Under the pieces are notes generated by a model. The model saw only the letters and a list, made by a program, of their open reading frames with translations. It was not told the DNA's origin and ran no database searches. The position numbers and the translations under genes are program-made. A stretch of DNA of 17,500 nucleotides from Acropora yongei (taxonomy: Eukaryota > Cnidaria > Anthozoa > Scleractinia > Acroporidae), in contig BLFN01000732.1 in assembly GCA_014634225.1 (NCBI GenBank), forward strand, positions 3,565,342-3,582,841, in the 5' to 3' direction. This document shows positions 9,114 through 16,279 of the stretch, piece by piece (the first letter of the stretch is position 1; each line of letters begins with the position of its first letter).

Positions 9114-9575
9114 TTGTACAAGACATTCTGCTTGACCGTTTGATCGAGGGTGATATGGAGCAACAAGTGTGTGACGAGTTGCTGTGGGATGCTATATCGT
9201 GCGAACAAGTCTTGAAGTTTCTCGATTGTTGCTTCACTTGTGATGCTAGGCATCACTTCTACTTCTAGCCATTTTGAATGACTATCTATGACGATCAGGA
9301 ATATTTTTTCCATAAACAGGCCTGCAAAGTCAATGTGGACTCTCTGCCAGGGCATGTTTGGCCAATCCCAAGGGTGCAAAGATGCCAGTTGGGGCTTGTT
9401 TCGTGACTTTTGACAATAGTTACACCGGAGAACGATAGTCGCTATAGCCTTATCAAGATTAGGCCACCAGACGTGCAGTCGAGCGAGCGACTTCGTTCGG
9501 ACAATTCTTGGATGTCCTGTGTGTAACTTTTGCAACACTTGTTCTCGAAGTTGCTTAGGAATTATAACGCCGATA
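9095..9575 (-). pseudogene. Mag-type integrase, zinc-binding domain and first part of core
   Basis: From about 9575 the minus strand reads 'VIIPKQLREQVLQKLHTGHP', including the HHCC histidines, with 'CNYCQ' giving the two cysteines. It continues 'WQRVHIDFAGLF' with the first catalytic aspartate, and 'FLIVIDSHSKWLEV'. After 'SIPQQLV' homology stops: the region that should carry the second catalytic aspartate (a D-N-G-P-Q-F type block) is missing, and the reading shifts frame into the HPRSNGQAE segment. The deletion is roughly 60 bp by comparison with the family's usual spacing (estimate). The enzyme cannot be active. Confidence 0.85.
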
Positions 9576-9935
9576 TTAAGATATTGTTTACTCTACAAAC
9601 TACCATCCGTATACCCTGGAATACTTGCTCAATTTTGGTTGAAAAAATCACTGAGGCAGAGGATACCCCAAAAGGTAAGCAATTTGGTCTATACAGACAC
9701 ATGTGAGTATTTATAGTCACATACTCTCTTGAATATTCGTCTAAAAGAATCTGCTGATAAGCTCTTGACAAATCCAACTTACTGAATTTGACTCCCCCAC
9801 TTAATGCGACAAATAATTCTTTCGGGTTTGGCAACGGGTTCTGGTCAACTTCCACAATGGAATTTACAGTAATTTTATAATCGCCACAGTAATTTATATA
9901 ATCGCTACAGTAATTTTATAATCACCACAAACTCT
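9562..9935 (-). pseudogene. Mag-type reverse transcriptase, palm region with altered active site
   Basis: The minus-strand frame holds 'FSKLDLSRAYQQILLDE' with the first catalytic aspartate, 'LPFGVSSASVIF', and at the place of the YxDD box 'CRVNNIL'. Both catalytic aspartates are asparagine (consistent with G-to-A changes on the coding strand) and the tyrosine is lost. Upstream, 'RVCGDYKITV' is present but its DNA is triplicated (9866-9926). Right after the NNILIS segment the frame jumps to the integrase spacer near 9575. The RT thumb and RNase H, several hundred codons in relatives, are therefore missing. Confidence 0.85.
9866..9926. repeat. Local triplication of a 20/21-bp RT segment
   Basis: Three adjacent copies (9866-9885, 9886-9906, 9907-9926), each starting ACAGTAATTT on the plus strand, encode versions of GDYKITV on the minus strand. 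The net gain of 41 bp breaks the RT frame. The middle copy has one extra base. Confidence 0.85.
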
Positions 9936-9936
9936 T

Positions 9937-10023
9937 ATGGCTGCATCTGTGGCTCAGTTGGTTGAGCAATGGGTTGTCATGCCGGAGGTCGTGAGTTCGA
10001 CTCTGGCCAGACCAACACTCAAA

Positions 10024-10059
<36 letters not shown>

Positions 10060-10066
10060 TAATTAC

Positions 10067-10108
<42 letters not shown>

Positions 10109-10151
10109 CATAAACCGTAGGTCCCGTCTCACAAATACTTCCTTGTTTACA

Positions 10152-10189
<38 letters not shown>

Positions 10190-10190
10190 A

Positions 10191-10223
<33 letters not shown>

Positions 10224-10314
10224 ACTGTCCTTAGCGAGTAGGTACAGTGTTGTACAGCGCATTTGAATATAATAAATAGAAAATGCGCTATATAAATGTT
10301 ATATATCATCATGG
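9937..10314 (+). mobile_element. tRNA-derived SINE inserted in the Mag-type RT
   Basis: SINE body 9941-10310 on the plus strand, flanked by ATGG (9937-9940 and 10311-10314) as target duplication; removing it rejoins the RT coding text. The head is tRNA-like: box A TGGCTCAGTTGG (9950-9961) and box B AGTTCGACTC (9994-10003), which would recruit RNA polymerase III. The body contains GTGGGACGTTAAAGAACCC (about 10160-10178), resembling the deeply conserved central SINE domain reported from cnidarians and other animals (Nin-DC type, from memory). The tail is GCGCTATATAAATG then an AT-rich end. There is no coding capacity; it relies on a LINE for movement. Confidence 0.85.
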
Positions 10315-10760
10315 AATTATCAGGCTTTACCACAGCAACTATAGGTGCCGCTCACTCTGAGTAGCGAACCTTTTCAATTACTCCCATGCTTTCTAAGCGA
10401 TCTAATTCTTGCTCAATAGCTCCCTTTAAAGCATGCAGAACTGGGCGTGATTTGAAAAACTTTGGCTTTGAGCCGCATTTGACAAACAACTTAGCCTTAG
10501 TGCCTTGCATAGTACCTAATGCATCATTAAACACTGATTTATGTTTAGGTAACACATTATCGAGATCCCAACTTATCTTCTTAATTGACCCCCAATTCAA
10601 TGTAATGTCTCTTGGGCAGTTCCTTCCAAATAGTCCTTTTGGTCCTTTTCCATTGATTATCTGAAGTGGCAAGTTTGCGGTCTGGTCTTGATATGCGACT
10701 TGCACATGCACCTGTCCATTTATGTCGAGGGCTTCCCCAGTGTACATACGCAACTTTAGT
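10315..10760 (-). pseudogene. Mag-type pol: protease-RT linker and RT N-terminal fingers
   Basis: The open frame 10352-10753 begins with 'RMYTGEALDINGQVHVQVAY' (C-terminal part of the protease region), then 'GPKGLFGRNC', and the RT start 'KFFKSRPVLHALKGAIEQEL' followed by 'LESMGVIEKVRYSE'. A TGA (10352-10354) stands where the family has tryptophan. The frame continues to 10315 with 'AAPIVAVVKPDNS', where the SINE interrupts. A frameshift between about 10753 and 10790 separates it from the protease frame. Confidence 0.85.
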
Positions 10761-11069
10761 GTGGATTTCCAATGGAGGTTTTAGGAACCTTTTCTTCCAA
10801 GCCTCTTCGGACATTATCGAAACAGTCGCACCAGTGTCCAGTTACATGGAACAGTCTTTGCCGTTCACTTTTACTGGAAGCATGATAGATGGTTCAGGCT
10901 TTTCTTGACTGATTTGGAACAGCGTGAATTCGTTGTGTTGATTGTTTGGAGTTTGGTCGCCAGTTTCCACATACCAAACTGATTCTTTCCTCCAATTCTG
11001 CTCTCTGCGCAAGGTTGGAACCTTGTTTTTGCCCTTTGATTTGCAGTCCCTACAATTCTCATCTTTAAA
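10755..11069 (-). pseudogene. Mag-type aspartic protease with upstream degenerate zinc knuckle
   Basis: Same frame as gag. After the TGA at 11070-11072 it reads 'FKDENCRDCKSKGKNKV', a second zinc knuckle lacking the expected histidine and last cysteine, then a linker and 'VKVNGKDCSM'. A TAA at 10842-10844 directly precedes 'LDTGATVSIM', which keeps the D-T-G active-site triplet of retroviral-type aspartic proteases. 'SEEAWKKRFLKPP' follows, and the frame is lost near 10770. The protease would act as a homodimer on the polyprotein. The catalytic triplet is intact but the gene is cut by stops. Confidence 0.8.
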
Positions 11070-11714
11070 TCAGCTTTTTTGAGGGAAGTTGTCTCCCCCA
11101 CAATGGAAACACGGCTTTCTTTGCTTGGGTGTTTTTGGAGGATGCGGTGGCTTAACATAGTTTATGCCCCCAGCCTTGGGCGAATTCCTGAAATTGCAGG
11201 CTTGCTTATCTGCAACTTCCATTGCCAATGCAATTTCCACGGCTGCCTTCCATGTAAGCTCTGTTTCTGCCAACAGTCTCTTTTGTGTCTCTTTACTTCT
11301 TAGCCCACAGACGTAATGGTTTTGAAGTGCTTCTTCAAAGAAAGTGCCAAAGGCACAGTGTTCTGATCATTTCCTTAAGGCTGTGTTGTACACCGCCACA
11401 CCTTCCCCCTCGTGCCGTTCCCGCTTGTGGAAATGAAATTGTTCGGCTATCACTATTGGTTTCGGTTTGTAGTGGTCCCGTAAAGTTTTCACCAACTTTT
11501 CAAGCTTGACTTCAGATAGCTTTGCTAGGGCAAGCAAATCCCTCAAGATGTTGTAGGTCTTGCTGCTGATCATAGTCAAAAAGGTTGCCATTATCTTCTT
11601 CTTGTCTTTGATGCTGTTAGCAATTACATACTGTTCAAAATGCCCGTAGTATGTGTTTGAGTCTTCTATACTGGGGTGGAAGGTCTCTATTGTTTGGAGA
11701 GTGGCCATCCTCAT
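11070..11714 (-). pseudogene. Mag-type gag with zinc knuckle, one internal stop
   Basis: The gag frame can start at ATG 11714 or more likely at ATG 11708 (M-A-T-L-Q-T-I-E-T-F). It gives a capsid-like segment rich in lysine and leucine ('YVIANSIKDKKKIMATFL', 'LVKTLRDHYKPKPIVIAEQF'), then a TGA at 11367-11369 within 'ALRK*SEHC'. It goes on in the same frame through 'LQNHYVCGLRSKETQKRLL' to 'CFHCGGDNF', a CCHC knuckle whose third and fourth ligands are changed. It ends at a TGA at 11070-11072. Gag would package element RNA in cytoplasmic particles. The start lies only 7-13 bp from the 5' LTR. Confidence 0.85.
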
Positions 11715-11719
11715 TGCCA
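11704..11719 (-). promoter_or_regulatory. Primer binding site, tRNA-Ser type, overlapping the gag start
   Basis: Minus strand TGGCAATGAGGATGGC begins two bases after the LTR. From memory of animal tRNA-Ser(GCU), whose 3' end is ...CCATCCTCGTCGCCA, the first 15 bases match its complement at 13 positions. Both mismatches (A for G, T for C) fall at CpG sites as expected for methylated-C decay. The gag ATG at 11708-11706 lies within the site. Confidence 0.7.
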
Positions 11720-11721
11720 GT

Positions 11722-11933
11722 TGTTGTGTATTACGGTTCTAAATACTACTATAGAGTTCACAGTGAGTCAGGTCAAGTGCTTTACACAACTGCTCTTTTA
11801 CAACTGAATCAAGTATCTGTATGTACAATGATATCTTCACAATAATCACATAAATGCGGTTTAGGGTGTGCTAACCAATAACTACTGGTTACTTGACAGC
11901 TAAGACATAGCTTATTTAAGAATAAACACTACA
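11722..11933 (-). repeat. 5' LTR of the Mag-type element
   Basis: 212-bp partner of 8184-8397, TGTAGTG to CACAACA on the minus strand. It should carry the promoter and polyadenylation site; I cannot place a TATA box with confidence. It directly abuts outer-element pol coding sequence at 11934. Confidence 0.9.
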
Positions 11934-12550
11934 GCATGAAAGCTCGCTGGATTGATTTTGGTGTGGCCATGAGTTGGAAGTCGTCAGTGATGGCCTGTCT
12001 TGGTGTCTTCTGTACTGGATGACTTTCGTTAGGAACTTCTGATTGTGAGTGGTACATTTGCCTGACCTATCAATGGGCACGGCATATCGGTCACAACCCA
12101 TCGTGTTGCGTGTGGACCAGTCTGATTCTGGATTTGTACACTGTTCCCAACCACAAAAGGTGGGAGCCTCTTGGCGTGCTCGGCCGAACCTCTCAGCCTC
12201 TTGCATGTGCCTGTTTCTTAAAGCTTCTTCCGTTGCAGGTTGGGTGAGGTTTATAGTGGTTGGGTGAGGTTTATAGTGGTGGCCAGGAGGGATTGGAATA
12301 AAATCTTTGATGCACTGCTCGAAGATGCTCTGGACATGAGATTGCTTTGTGGTAGGGTCTTGTGTGATGAAATATTGGATAATTGCTCGTTCAAAGGCAT
12401 TTATGTTGAGGCTACCATGTGGTTCAGTGTTGTTGGTGAGAAGCGGTTTGACAGTTTTTACCCCAACTTCAGCCCTGCAGTTGTAATGTGGGAAAGCTGC
12501 TGATGATAGGAAGTGATAAATTGCCCATTCCACAAGGAATTGCTGGGTAG
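11934..12550 (-). pseudogene. Outer Ty3/gypsy integrase, C-terminal half of core and beyond
   Basis: Minus-strand frame of about 200 codons from a gypsy lineage unlike the Mag type. It reads 'STQQFLVEWAIYHFLSSAAF', 'PHYNCRAEVGVKTVKPLL' (with the third catalytic acidic residue), 'SLNINAFERAIIQYFITQDP', 'KDFIPIPPGHHYKPHP' and 'EEALRNRHMQEAERF'. A later segment, 'YAVPIDRSGKCTTHNQKFLT', is a degenerate beta-strand region of the C-terminal domain. The stop at 11916 belongs to the inserted LTR. The first two catalytic aspartates are absent because the gene is cut at about 12550, where a LINE tail begins. The protein would be the integrase of the outer element; this copy is dead. Confidence 0.8.
12241..12280. 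repeat. 20-bp tandem duplication inside outer integrase
   Basis: Two identical 20-bp units, TGGGTGAGGTTTATAGTGGT, at 12241-12260 and 12261-12280. On the minus strand they give YKPHP-TTINLTQ. Downstream the conserved EEALRNRHM stays in the frame of the upstream part, although 20 is not a multiple of three. A compensating one-base change must therefore lie nearby. Confidence 0.9.
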
Positions 12551-12556
12551 ATCCTT

Positions 12557-13030
12557 CTATAATAAATGTCTTTATTGTTCAAAAGATAAAATTACAAAAC
12601 TTGTGTTACAGGAAAACAATGATAACAGTGGGATATTTACATAAATATGCCTCTAATATACTAATACAATTAAATGCAAAAACCGAATGGAAAAGGTACA
12701 CTAGTTACAAAGCTTCATTACACTTAAAGAGAATTCTATTAAAGAATGGATTCTTAAAACGGTCCGTGAAAATAGCAGGTATTGCAGGAGATTTATTCCT
12801 TAAGTCGTATCTTGTAGTCTTGGTCTTGGTGAAATTAGCTCTAAGAGGGTGGTTTGGGATACTAGTAAACTTCTGAAAATTCTGTGACCTTGCACTTTAA
12901 GTAATTCACCTACTTCTAATTTCATGGATATGTATCTCTGTTTAGAGATCGATCTAAAAACTGCAGGGCTATAGTTAGCTCTGATTCAGAGGCCCCATAA
13001 ACCGATAAAGCATAAGTAATATTAGGTAGT
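12557..13030 (-). mobile_element. 5'-truncated LINE, ORF2 C-terminus and 3' end
   Basis: On the minus strand, 13029 to about 12965 reads 'LPNITYALSVYGASESELTI' then 'FLDRSLNRDTYP', followed by stops. A second readable part (about 12890-12705) reads 'FTSIPNHPLRANFTKTK', 'RYDLRNKSPAIPAIF' and 'FKNPFFNRILFK', ending at TAA 12705-12707. This is the style of the C-terminal region after the RT in jockey/CR1/L2-like LINEs. The element ends AATAAAGACATTTATTATAG, with a polyadenylation-type signal and short AT repeat. About 470 bp survive, a typical 5'-truncated insertion. The exact clade is uncertain. Confidence 0.65.
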
Positions 13031-13031
13031 T

Positions 13032-13190
13032 CAAGTGCTCAGTTAGAAGGACTTCAGCAGGCTCATCTTTCATGTCTTCTGTCACGTACTGGCATGCAGA
13101 GAAAGGACAGTTGTACCTTTGCATTTTGGCATTGGTTTGATCGGGTTCAGTGTTTATATGAAGGCTTTCTCTTTTCGTGTTTATAGACAC
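13032..13190 (-). pseudogene. Gypsy-type gag N-terminal fragment
   Basis: The minus-strand frame reads 'MQRYNCPFSACQYVTEDMKD' and 'EPAEVLLTEHL', a short Cys-x4-Cys ... His motif. It is typical of the gag start of a gypsy lineage abundant in cnidarian and other invertebrate genomes, the same lineage (from memory) as the integrase at 11934-12550. The frame then runs straight into the LINE at about 13030. The rest of gag, protease and most of pol are missing between this fragment and the integrase. The frame is open upstream to about 13290 without a recognisable start. Confidence 0.55.
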
Positions 13191-13477
13191 AATAAAGGCG
13201 AGCGACTGATGTGATCTTGTTTTGTGGTGTTTGTGGATGCTTGACGCTTGTCCTCTTGTGAAAATTGCTCTCCTTTGATCGATTACTTCATCACAAGAGT
13301 CTATGTCCTTGAACTTCCTGCTTTAATAGTTATAGGAGTGGAATAATGAAGAAGTACAAAACATGTTTTAGTGAACTAGTGTTAGTCCTTAATAAGTGAC
13401 ATGCAGGGATCGATAACAGCAATTCTTTACATACCTTTTTGAGTACATCATTTACTAAGTACTTTCTATAATCAGAC
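13191..13477. other. Possible leader of the outer gypsy element, no call
   Basis: If the gag fragment above is genuine, this should hold its leader, primer site and 5' LTR. I found no TG...CA repeat matching anything left of 8048, and no clear primer site. Otherwise nothing is seen. Confidence 0.3.
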
Positions 13478-14007
13478 TACAGTCAAACCTCGATTATCCC
13501 AATTTCTCGATTATCAGGACTTTTTCTCTGGTCCCAATTTGGTCATGAATATAATAATCACGGTCAAGCTACAGCATTGAAAGGTGCAGTCAAATGCGAG
13601 GGTTTTTGCTCTCAAAAAGCAAAAGAAGCGCTCGCACTTGTCGTAAGTAATGAAGAATGTTTGAATGAGTTCTTATAGGCTTAGAGTTGGGTTGTTGCTA
13701 AGTGAAATTTCACATGCTATGGCGTGCTTGGCATTGTATTGAAAACAGAGAAGGTAACGTCTCGAAAGTTTATGATCATCCTGTCTTTAAAGTGCAAGCG
13801 ATCAGTTCTTTCCATAAAAGAAAAAAATGAAGATGCAGAGGATGTTGTATTCCAAATGATTTGTAAAAGTATTTTTCACGATTAAATGTCATTTTCTTAA
13901 TTTAATCAGTTTTGCTTGATTTTGCTCTTCATTAATATTCATATTTTCGATTATCTGGACTATTTCGTGTGGTCCCAACAAGTCCGGATAATCGAGGTTC
14001 GACTGTA
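13478..14007. mobile_element. pogo/Tigger-like inverted-repeat element (non-autonomous)
   Basis: The element 13480-14005 (526 bp) has terminal inverted repeats CAGTCAAACCTCGATTATCC (left) and, on the other strand, CAGTCGAACCTCGATTATCC (right), 19 of 20 matching. TA dinucleotides flank it (13478-13479 and 14006-14007), the target duplication of Tc1/mariner-class elements. The CAGTnnAACCTCGnTTATCC end is characteristic of the Tigger/pogo group. Each arm repeats CGATTATC further in and carries GGTCCCAA. No transposase frame is present, so it is a MITE or an internally deleted copy. Confidence 0.85.
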
Positions 14008-14444
14008 TAACAAAATGAGCTTATAGGTACTAAACTTGGTAAAACCAAATGGACAGTGACACAGCTGTTGTCAGATGCAGGGAAACTACTGACAGTGCCT
14101 GTAGTTGCTCAGAGTTTGTTTCACTGTTCAGAAGCTGTAGTGCAGGAGGAAGACTGTGGGCTTTATCTTGTTCTATGTCATCATCTGCTACTGCTTTATG
14201 TTGTGCTTAATGTTTATTGCTGTACTTGGGAGCCTGCTTTCCCATCATATACATCTTGGTTTCTGCATTTGGCAGTGACATCTGTCATTGGGTCTAGGTT
14301 GTCAATCCTTCATGCTGTGACAACTTAAGGCACCATGGAGACTTGATCCGCCCAAATATTCACCAAGTTGTCGACCATGGAAAAATGATATGCCGGTATG
14401 TGTTTACTGTCTGCTGTGTATATTGTCTGCTAATGACCCTTACT
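14008..14444. other. No supported feature
   Basis: A 90-codon plus-strand frame (14056-14328) is leucine-rich but shows no domain and no continuation. Nothing else is seen before the second SINE. Confidence 0.5.
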
Positions 14445-14628
14445 TGCAGCCCGAAGGCTGAATTGCGAAGGGCGCAGCTCAACGGGATCGGCCAAAAGCA
14501 TGTGAAAGGCGCCCCTGGCTGCCACCAAACGGCCATGAATGATCCCGGAGCACAGCAGCCAAGCCAGATGTTTTTGACTTGGTTAAAGGCCAGCCCACAA
14601 CACCGGGAACTCCATGCCCTACTCTTTA

Positions 14629-14667
<39 letters not shown>

Positions 14668-14675
14668 GCAACAAC

Positions 14676-14712
<37 letters not shown>

Positions 14713-14755
14713 TGAGAAGATTTGAAAGGCTAAACATTCGCTGATGCAATTACAT

Positions 14756-14796
<41 letters not shown>

Positions 14797-14875
14797 CGGT
14801 CTGGCCAGAGTCAAACTCACGACCTCCCGCATGACAACCCGATGCTCAGGCAACTGAGCATCCAGTCCCAGAGGC
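14445..14875 (-). mobile_element. Second tRNA-derived SINE, with a different 3' domain
   Basis: Read on the minus strand from about 14875, it has a tRNA-like head with a degenerate box A (ATGCTCAGTTGCC) and box B GAGTTTGACTC. It then has CTTAAAATAACTGAGTAGAA and GTGGGACGTTAAAGAACCC, followed by ACACACTATTCGTAAAGAGT, all shared with the 9941-10310 copy. After TTCCCGGTGTTGTG (about 14590) the two copies part. This one continues about 145 bp in a GC-rich domain with GGGATCATTCATGGCCGTTT. Ends are approximate: no clear target duplication was found. Its long plus-strand frame (14343-14651) is incidental. Confidence 0.75.
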
Positions 14876-15457
14876 TTGTCTATATTCAGTCAAGCGAATG
14901 GTTACTTCCTTAGGATGTTTACTAAAATATTGTTCTGCTTCACGGAACAGATGTCATTGCCTAGCAAGTGACAGTTATTAATCTTGTAACTGATGACAAT
15001 CAGCACAATCCATTTGTTGTTTGTAATGTTATTTGTCCTTGGTATCGACACCTGAACCGGGAAGGCTATTACAACACAAATGACAATATATCTTGGGATT
15101 AAAAAAGATGGAAAAGCAGAAAGAGAAAGTTGGCATGTGACATTTTAAAGTAAGATTACTGAGAGAATCTTTCACTTGCCCAGCAGACCACCAAGCTTCC
15201 AGTTTTACTTGCCCAAGAGTAAAATTAACTTTCCTCAGGTAATTGTAATGCGTTTTTTCCTGTCCTGGCCTGAAAACGCAATGGTTCAAACATCAGTTGC
15301 ATGCTATCTTGGCTAGGAGTGGTGGCACCACGAATATAGGCGGAGGTAGGTGCCCTGGTTGTGATTAGACTGGTACTGGAGCCTGAGGTCGTGAATGTAT
15401 ACACAATGATCTCTGACTAATGTAGTGATTTCAGACATGTGGCACATGAAATGTGTT
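14876..15457. other. No supported gene
   Basis: An 86-codon minus-strand frame (15029-15289) contains the word LGQVKLEAWWSAGQVKD, from a short internal repeat of CACTTGCCCA-like sequence, but no known domain. Nothing else is recognised. Confidence 0.4.
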
Positions 15458-15850
15458 TCAAGTTATTTTTCTCGAGAGTTCAGTTTTGGCTATTTTAGCC
15501 TGCACAGTTTTTGATCTGTGAATTTTCTCTTGAGGAACAATGTAGTTTTGTTTCTTTTGCGGGATCTTTTCATTTTGTTGGTTGGTGTACCTTGGTTGTG
15601 GTTGCATGTCCTGGTCAAGCAGTAGCTGGTCAGTCATAAGATCGTTATCTGTATTGAGGGAGAACTCTGGCGTTCTTGGTGGTGTGATGTCGGTCTCATC
15701 ACTTTTGCCAAAACTTGGTTCAAGGTACTGCACTATTGAGTTGTCAAGGTGAGACATGTTTTTGGAGGCTACAACAGTACTGGCATTTTCAACTCTTGGC
15801 AAGTATCTTAAGCTGTTTGAAACGTTTTTGCAGACTATTTGAGGGAAAGG
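15458..15850 (-). CDS. Unidentified open frame, possible exon
   Basis: A minus-strand frame open from about 15850 to a TGA at 15458, about 130 codons. It is polar and acidic in the middle ('SFGKSDETDITPPRTPEF', 'LLDQDMQPQPRYTNQQ') and basic at the end. It has no domain, membrane segment or repeat and looks like a disordered region. Upstream on the same strand, CTCTACCTTTCCCTCAAATAG (near 15840-15860) resembles a 3' splice site, which would make this an internal or terminal exon. There is no clear donor. It is not a recognisable transposon protein. A chance frame is equally possible. Confidence 0.22.
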   Translation of the reverse strand, partial: PFPQIVCKNVSNSLRYLPRVENASTVVASKNMSHLDNSIVQYLEPSFGKSDETDITPPRTPEFSLNTDNDLMTDQLLLDQDMQPQPRYTNQQNEKIPQKKQNYIVPQEKIHRSKTVQAKIAKTELSRKIT

Positions 15851-15860
15851 TAGAGACGTT

Positions 15861-16279
15861 CACTCATTTCTGTTCCCTTCAGAGTGTTGTTTTGCTGATT
15901 TCTTTTATTTGTGGACTATAAGTATCATTTTGTGTTTAGTTCAATTGCATTTGTGTACAAGAATGGACCATTCACAGGTGAGTAGTTCCACTGGGGGACA
16001 GGGCCTGCCTGGGTAATATTAATATTAATATGAGAGAGGAGATGAGTGACAGGCCTGCACAGACCCCTTCTGTATTTTTGGTTGGTGCCTCACAAGGTAG
16101 CCTCAGAGTTCAGATTTTTGATCTGACAAGTGTATCCTAAATAGAGTTACCTCTTTTTCTGATAGTATTGGAGGTTTCAAATAAACAGTTCTCACAGTTC
16201 TCTTCCGTTTAAGATTACTAACTGCAGCGTGTTACATAGGTACAAAAGGCAAAATCCTATCTTTAGCCTTTGTCGACTT
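15861..16279. other. No supported feature
   Basis: AT-rich, with a TAATATTAATATTAATA palindromic run near 16015-16031. Minus-strand text just below 16280 may be further decayed BEL/Pao sequence ('STKAKDRILPF'), but I cannot place it. Confidence 0.4.

Larger units (their letters stand above)
8184..11933 (-). mobile_element. Ty3/gypsy retrotransposon, Mag-type, defective, with paired LTRs
   Basis: A 3.75-kb element on the minus strand. LTRs are 212 bp (5', 11722-11933) and 214 bp (3', 8184-8397). A tRNA-Ser-type primer site lies just inside the 5' LTR and a purine tract just before the 3' LTR. Domains run gag, zinc-knuckle region, aspartic protease, reverse transcriptase, integrase with GPY/F-type C-terminus. 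Gag and protease share one frame. By eye the LTRs differ at about 15-18 positions, about 92% identity, so the copy is not young. It is dead: several stop codons, frameshifts, a SINE in the RT, a lost RNase H region and a deletion in the integrase core. No convincing target duplication flanks it. Confidence 0.88.

Noticed and set aside
9941..10013. Possible functional tRNA gene
   Set aside because: Box A and box B are present, but the arms do not form a full cloverleaf, and the sequence is the head of a longer repeat with a second copy at about 14800-14875. It is a SINE.
10871..11158. 95-codon minus-strand frame overlapping the protease
   Set aside because: The protease and zinc-knuckle text is in the neighbouring frame, so this one is incidental.
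12601..12876. 91-codon plus-strand frame
   Set aside because: Antisense of the LINE C-terminal region, which carries the recognisable homology on the other strand.
14343..14651. 102-codon plus-strand frame
   Set aside because: It runs antisense through the second SINE and has no domain.
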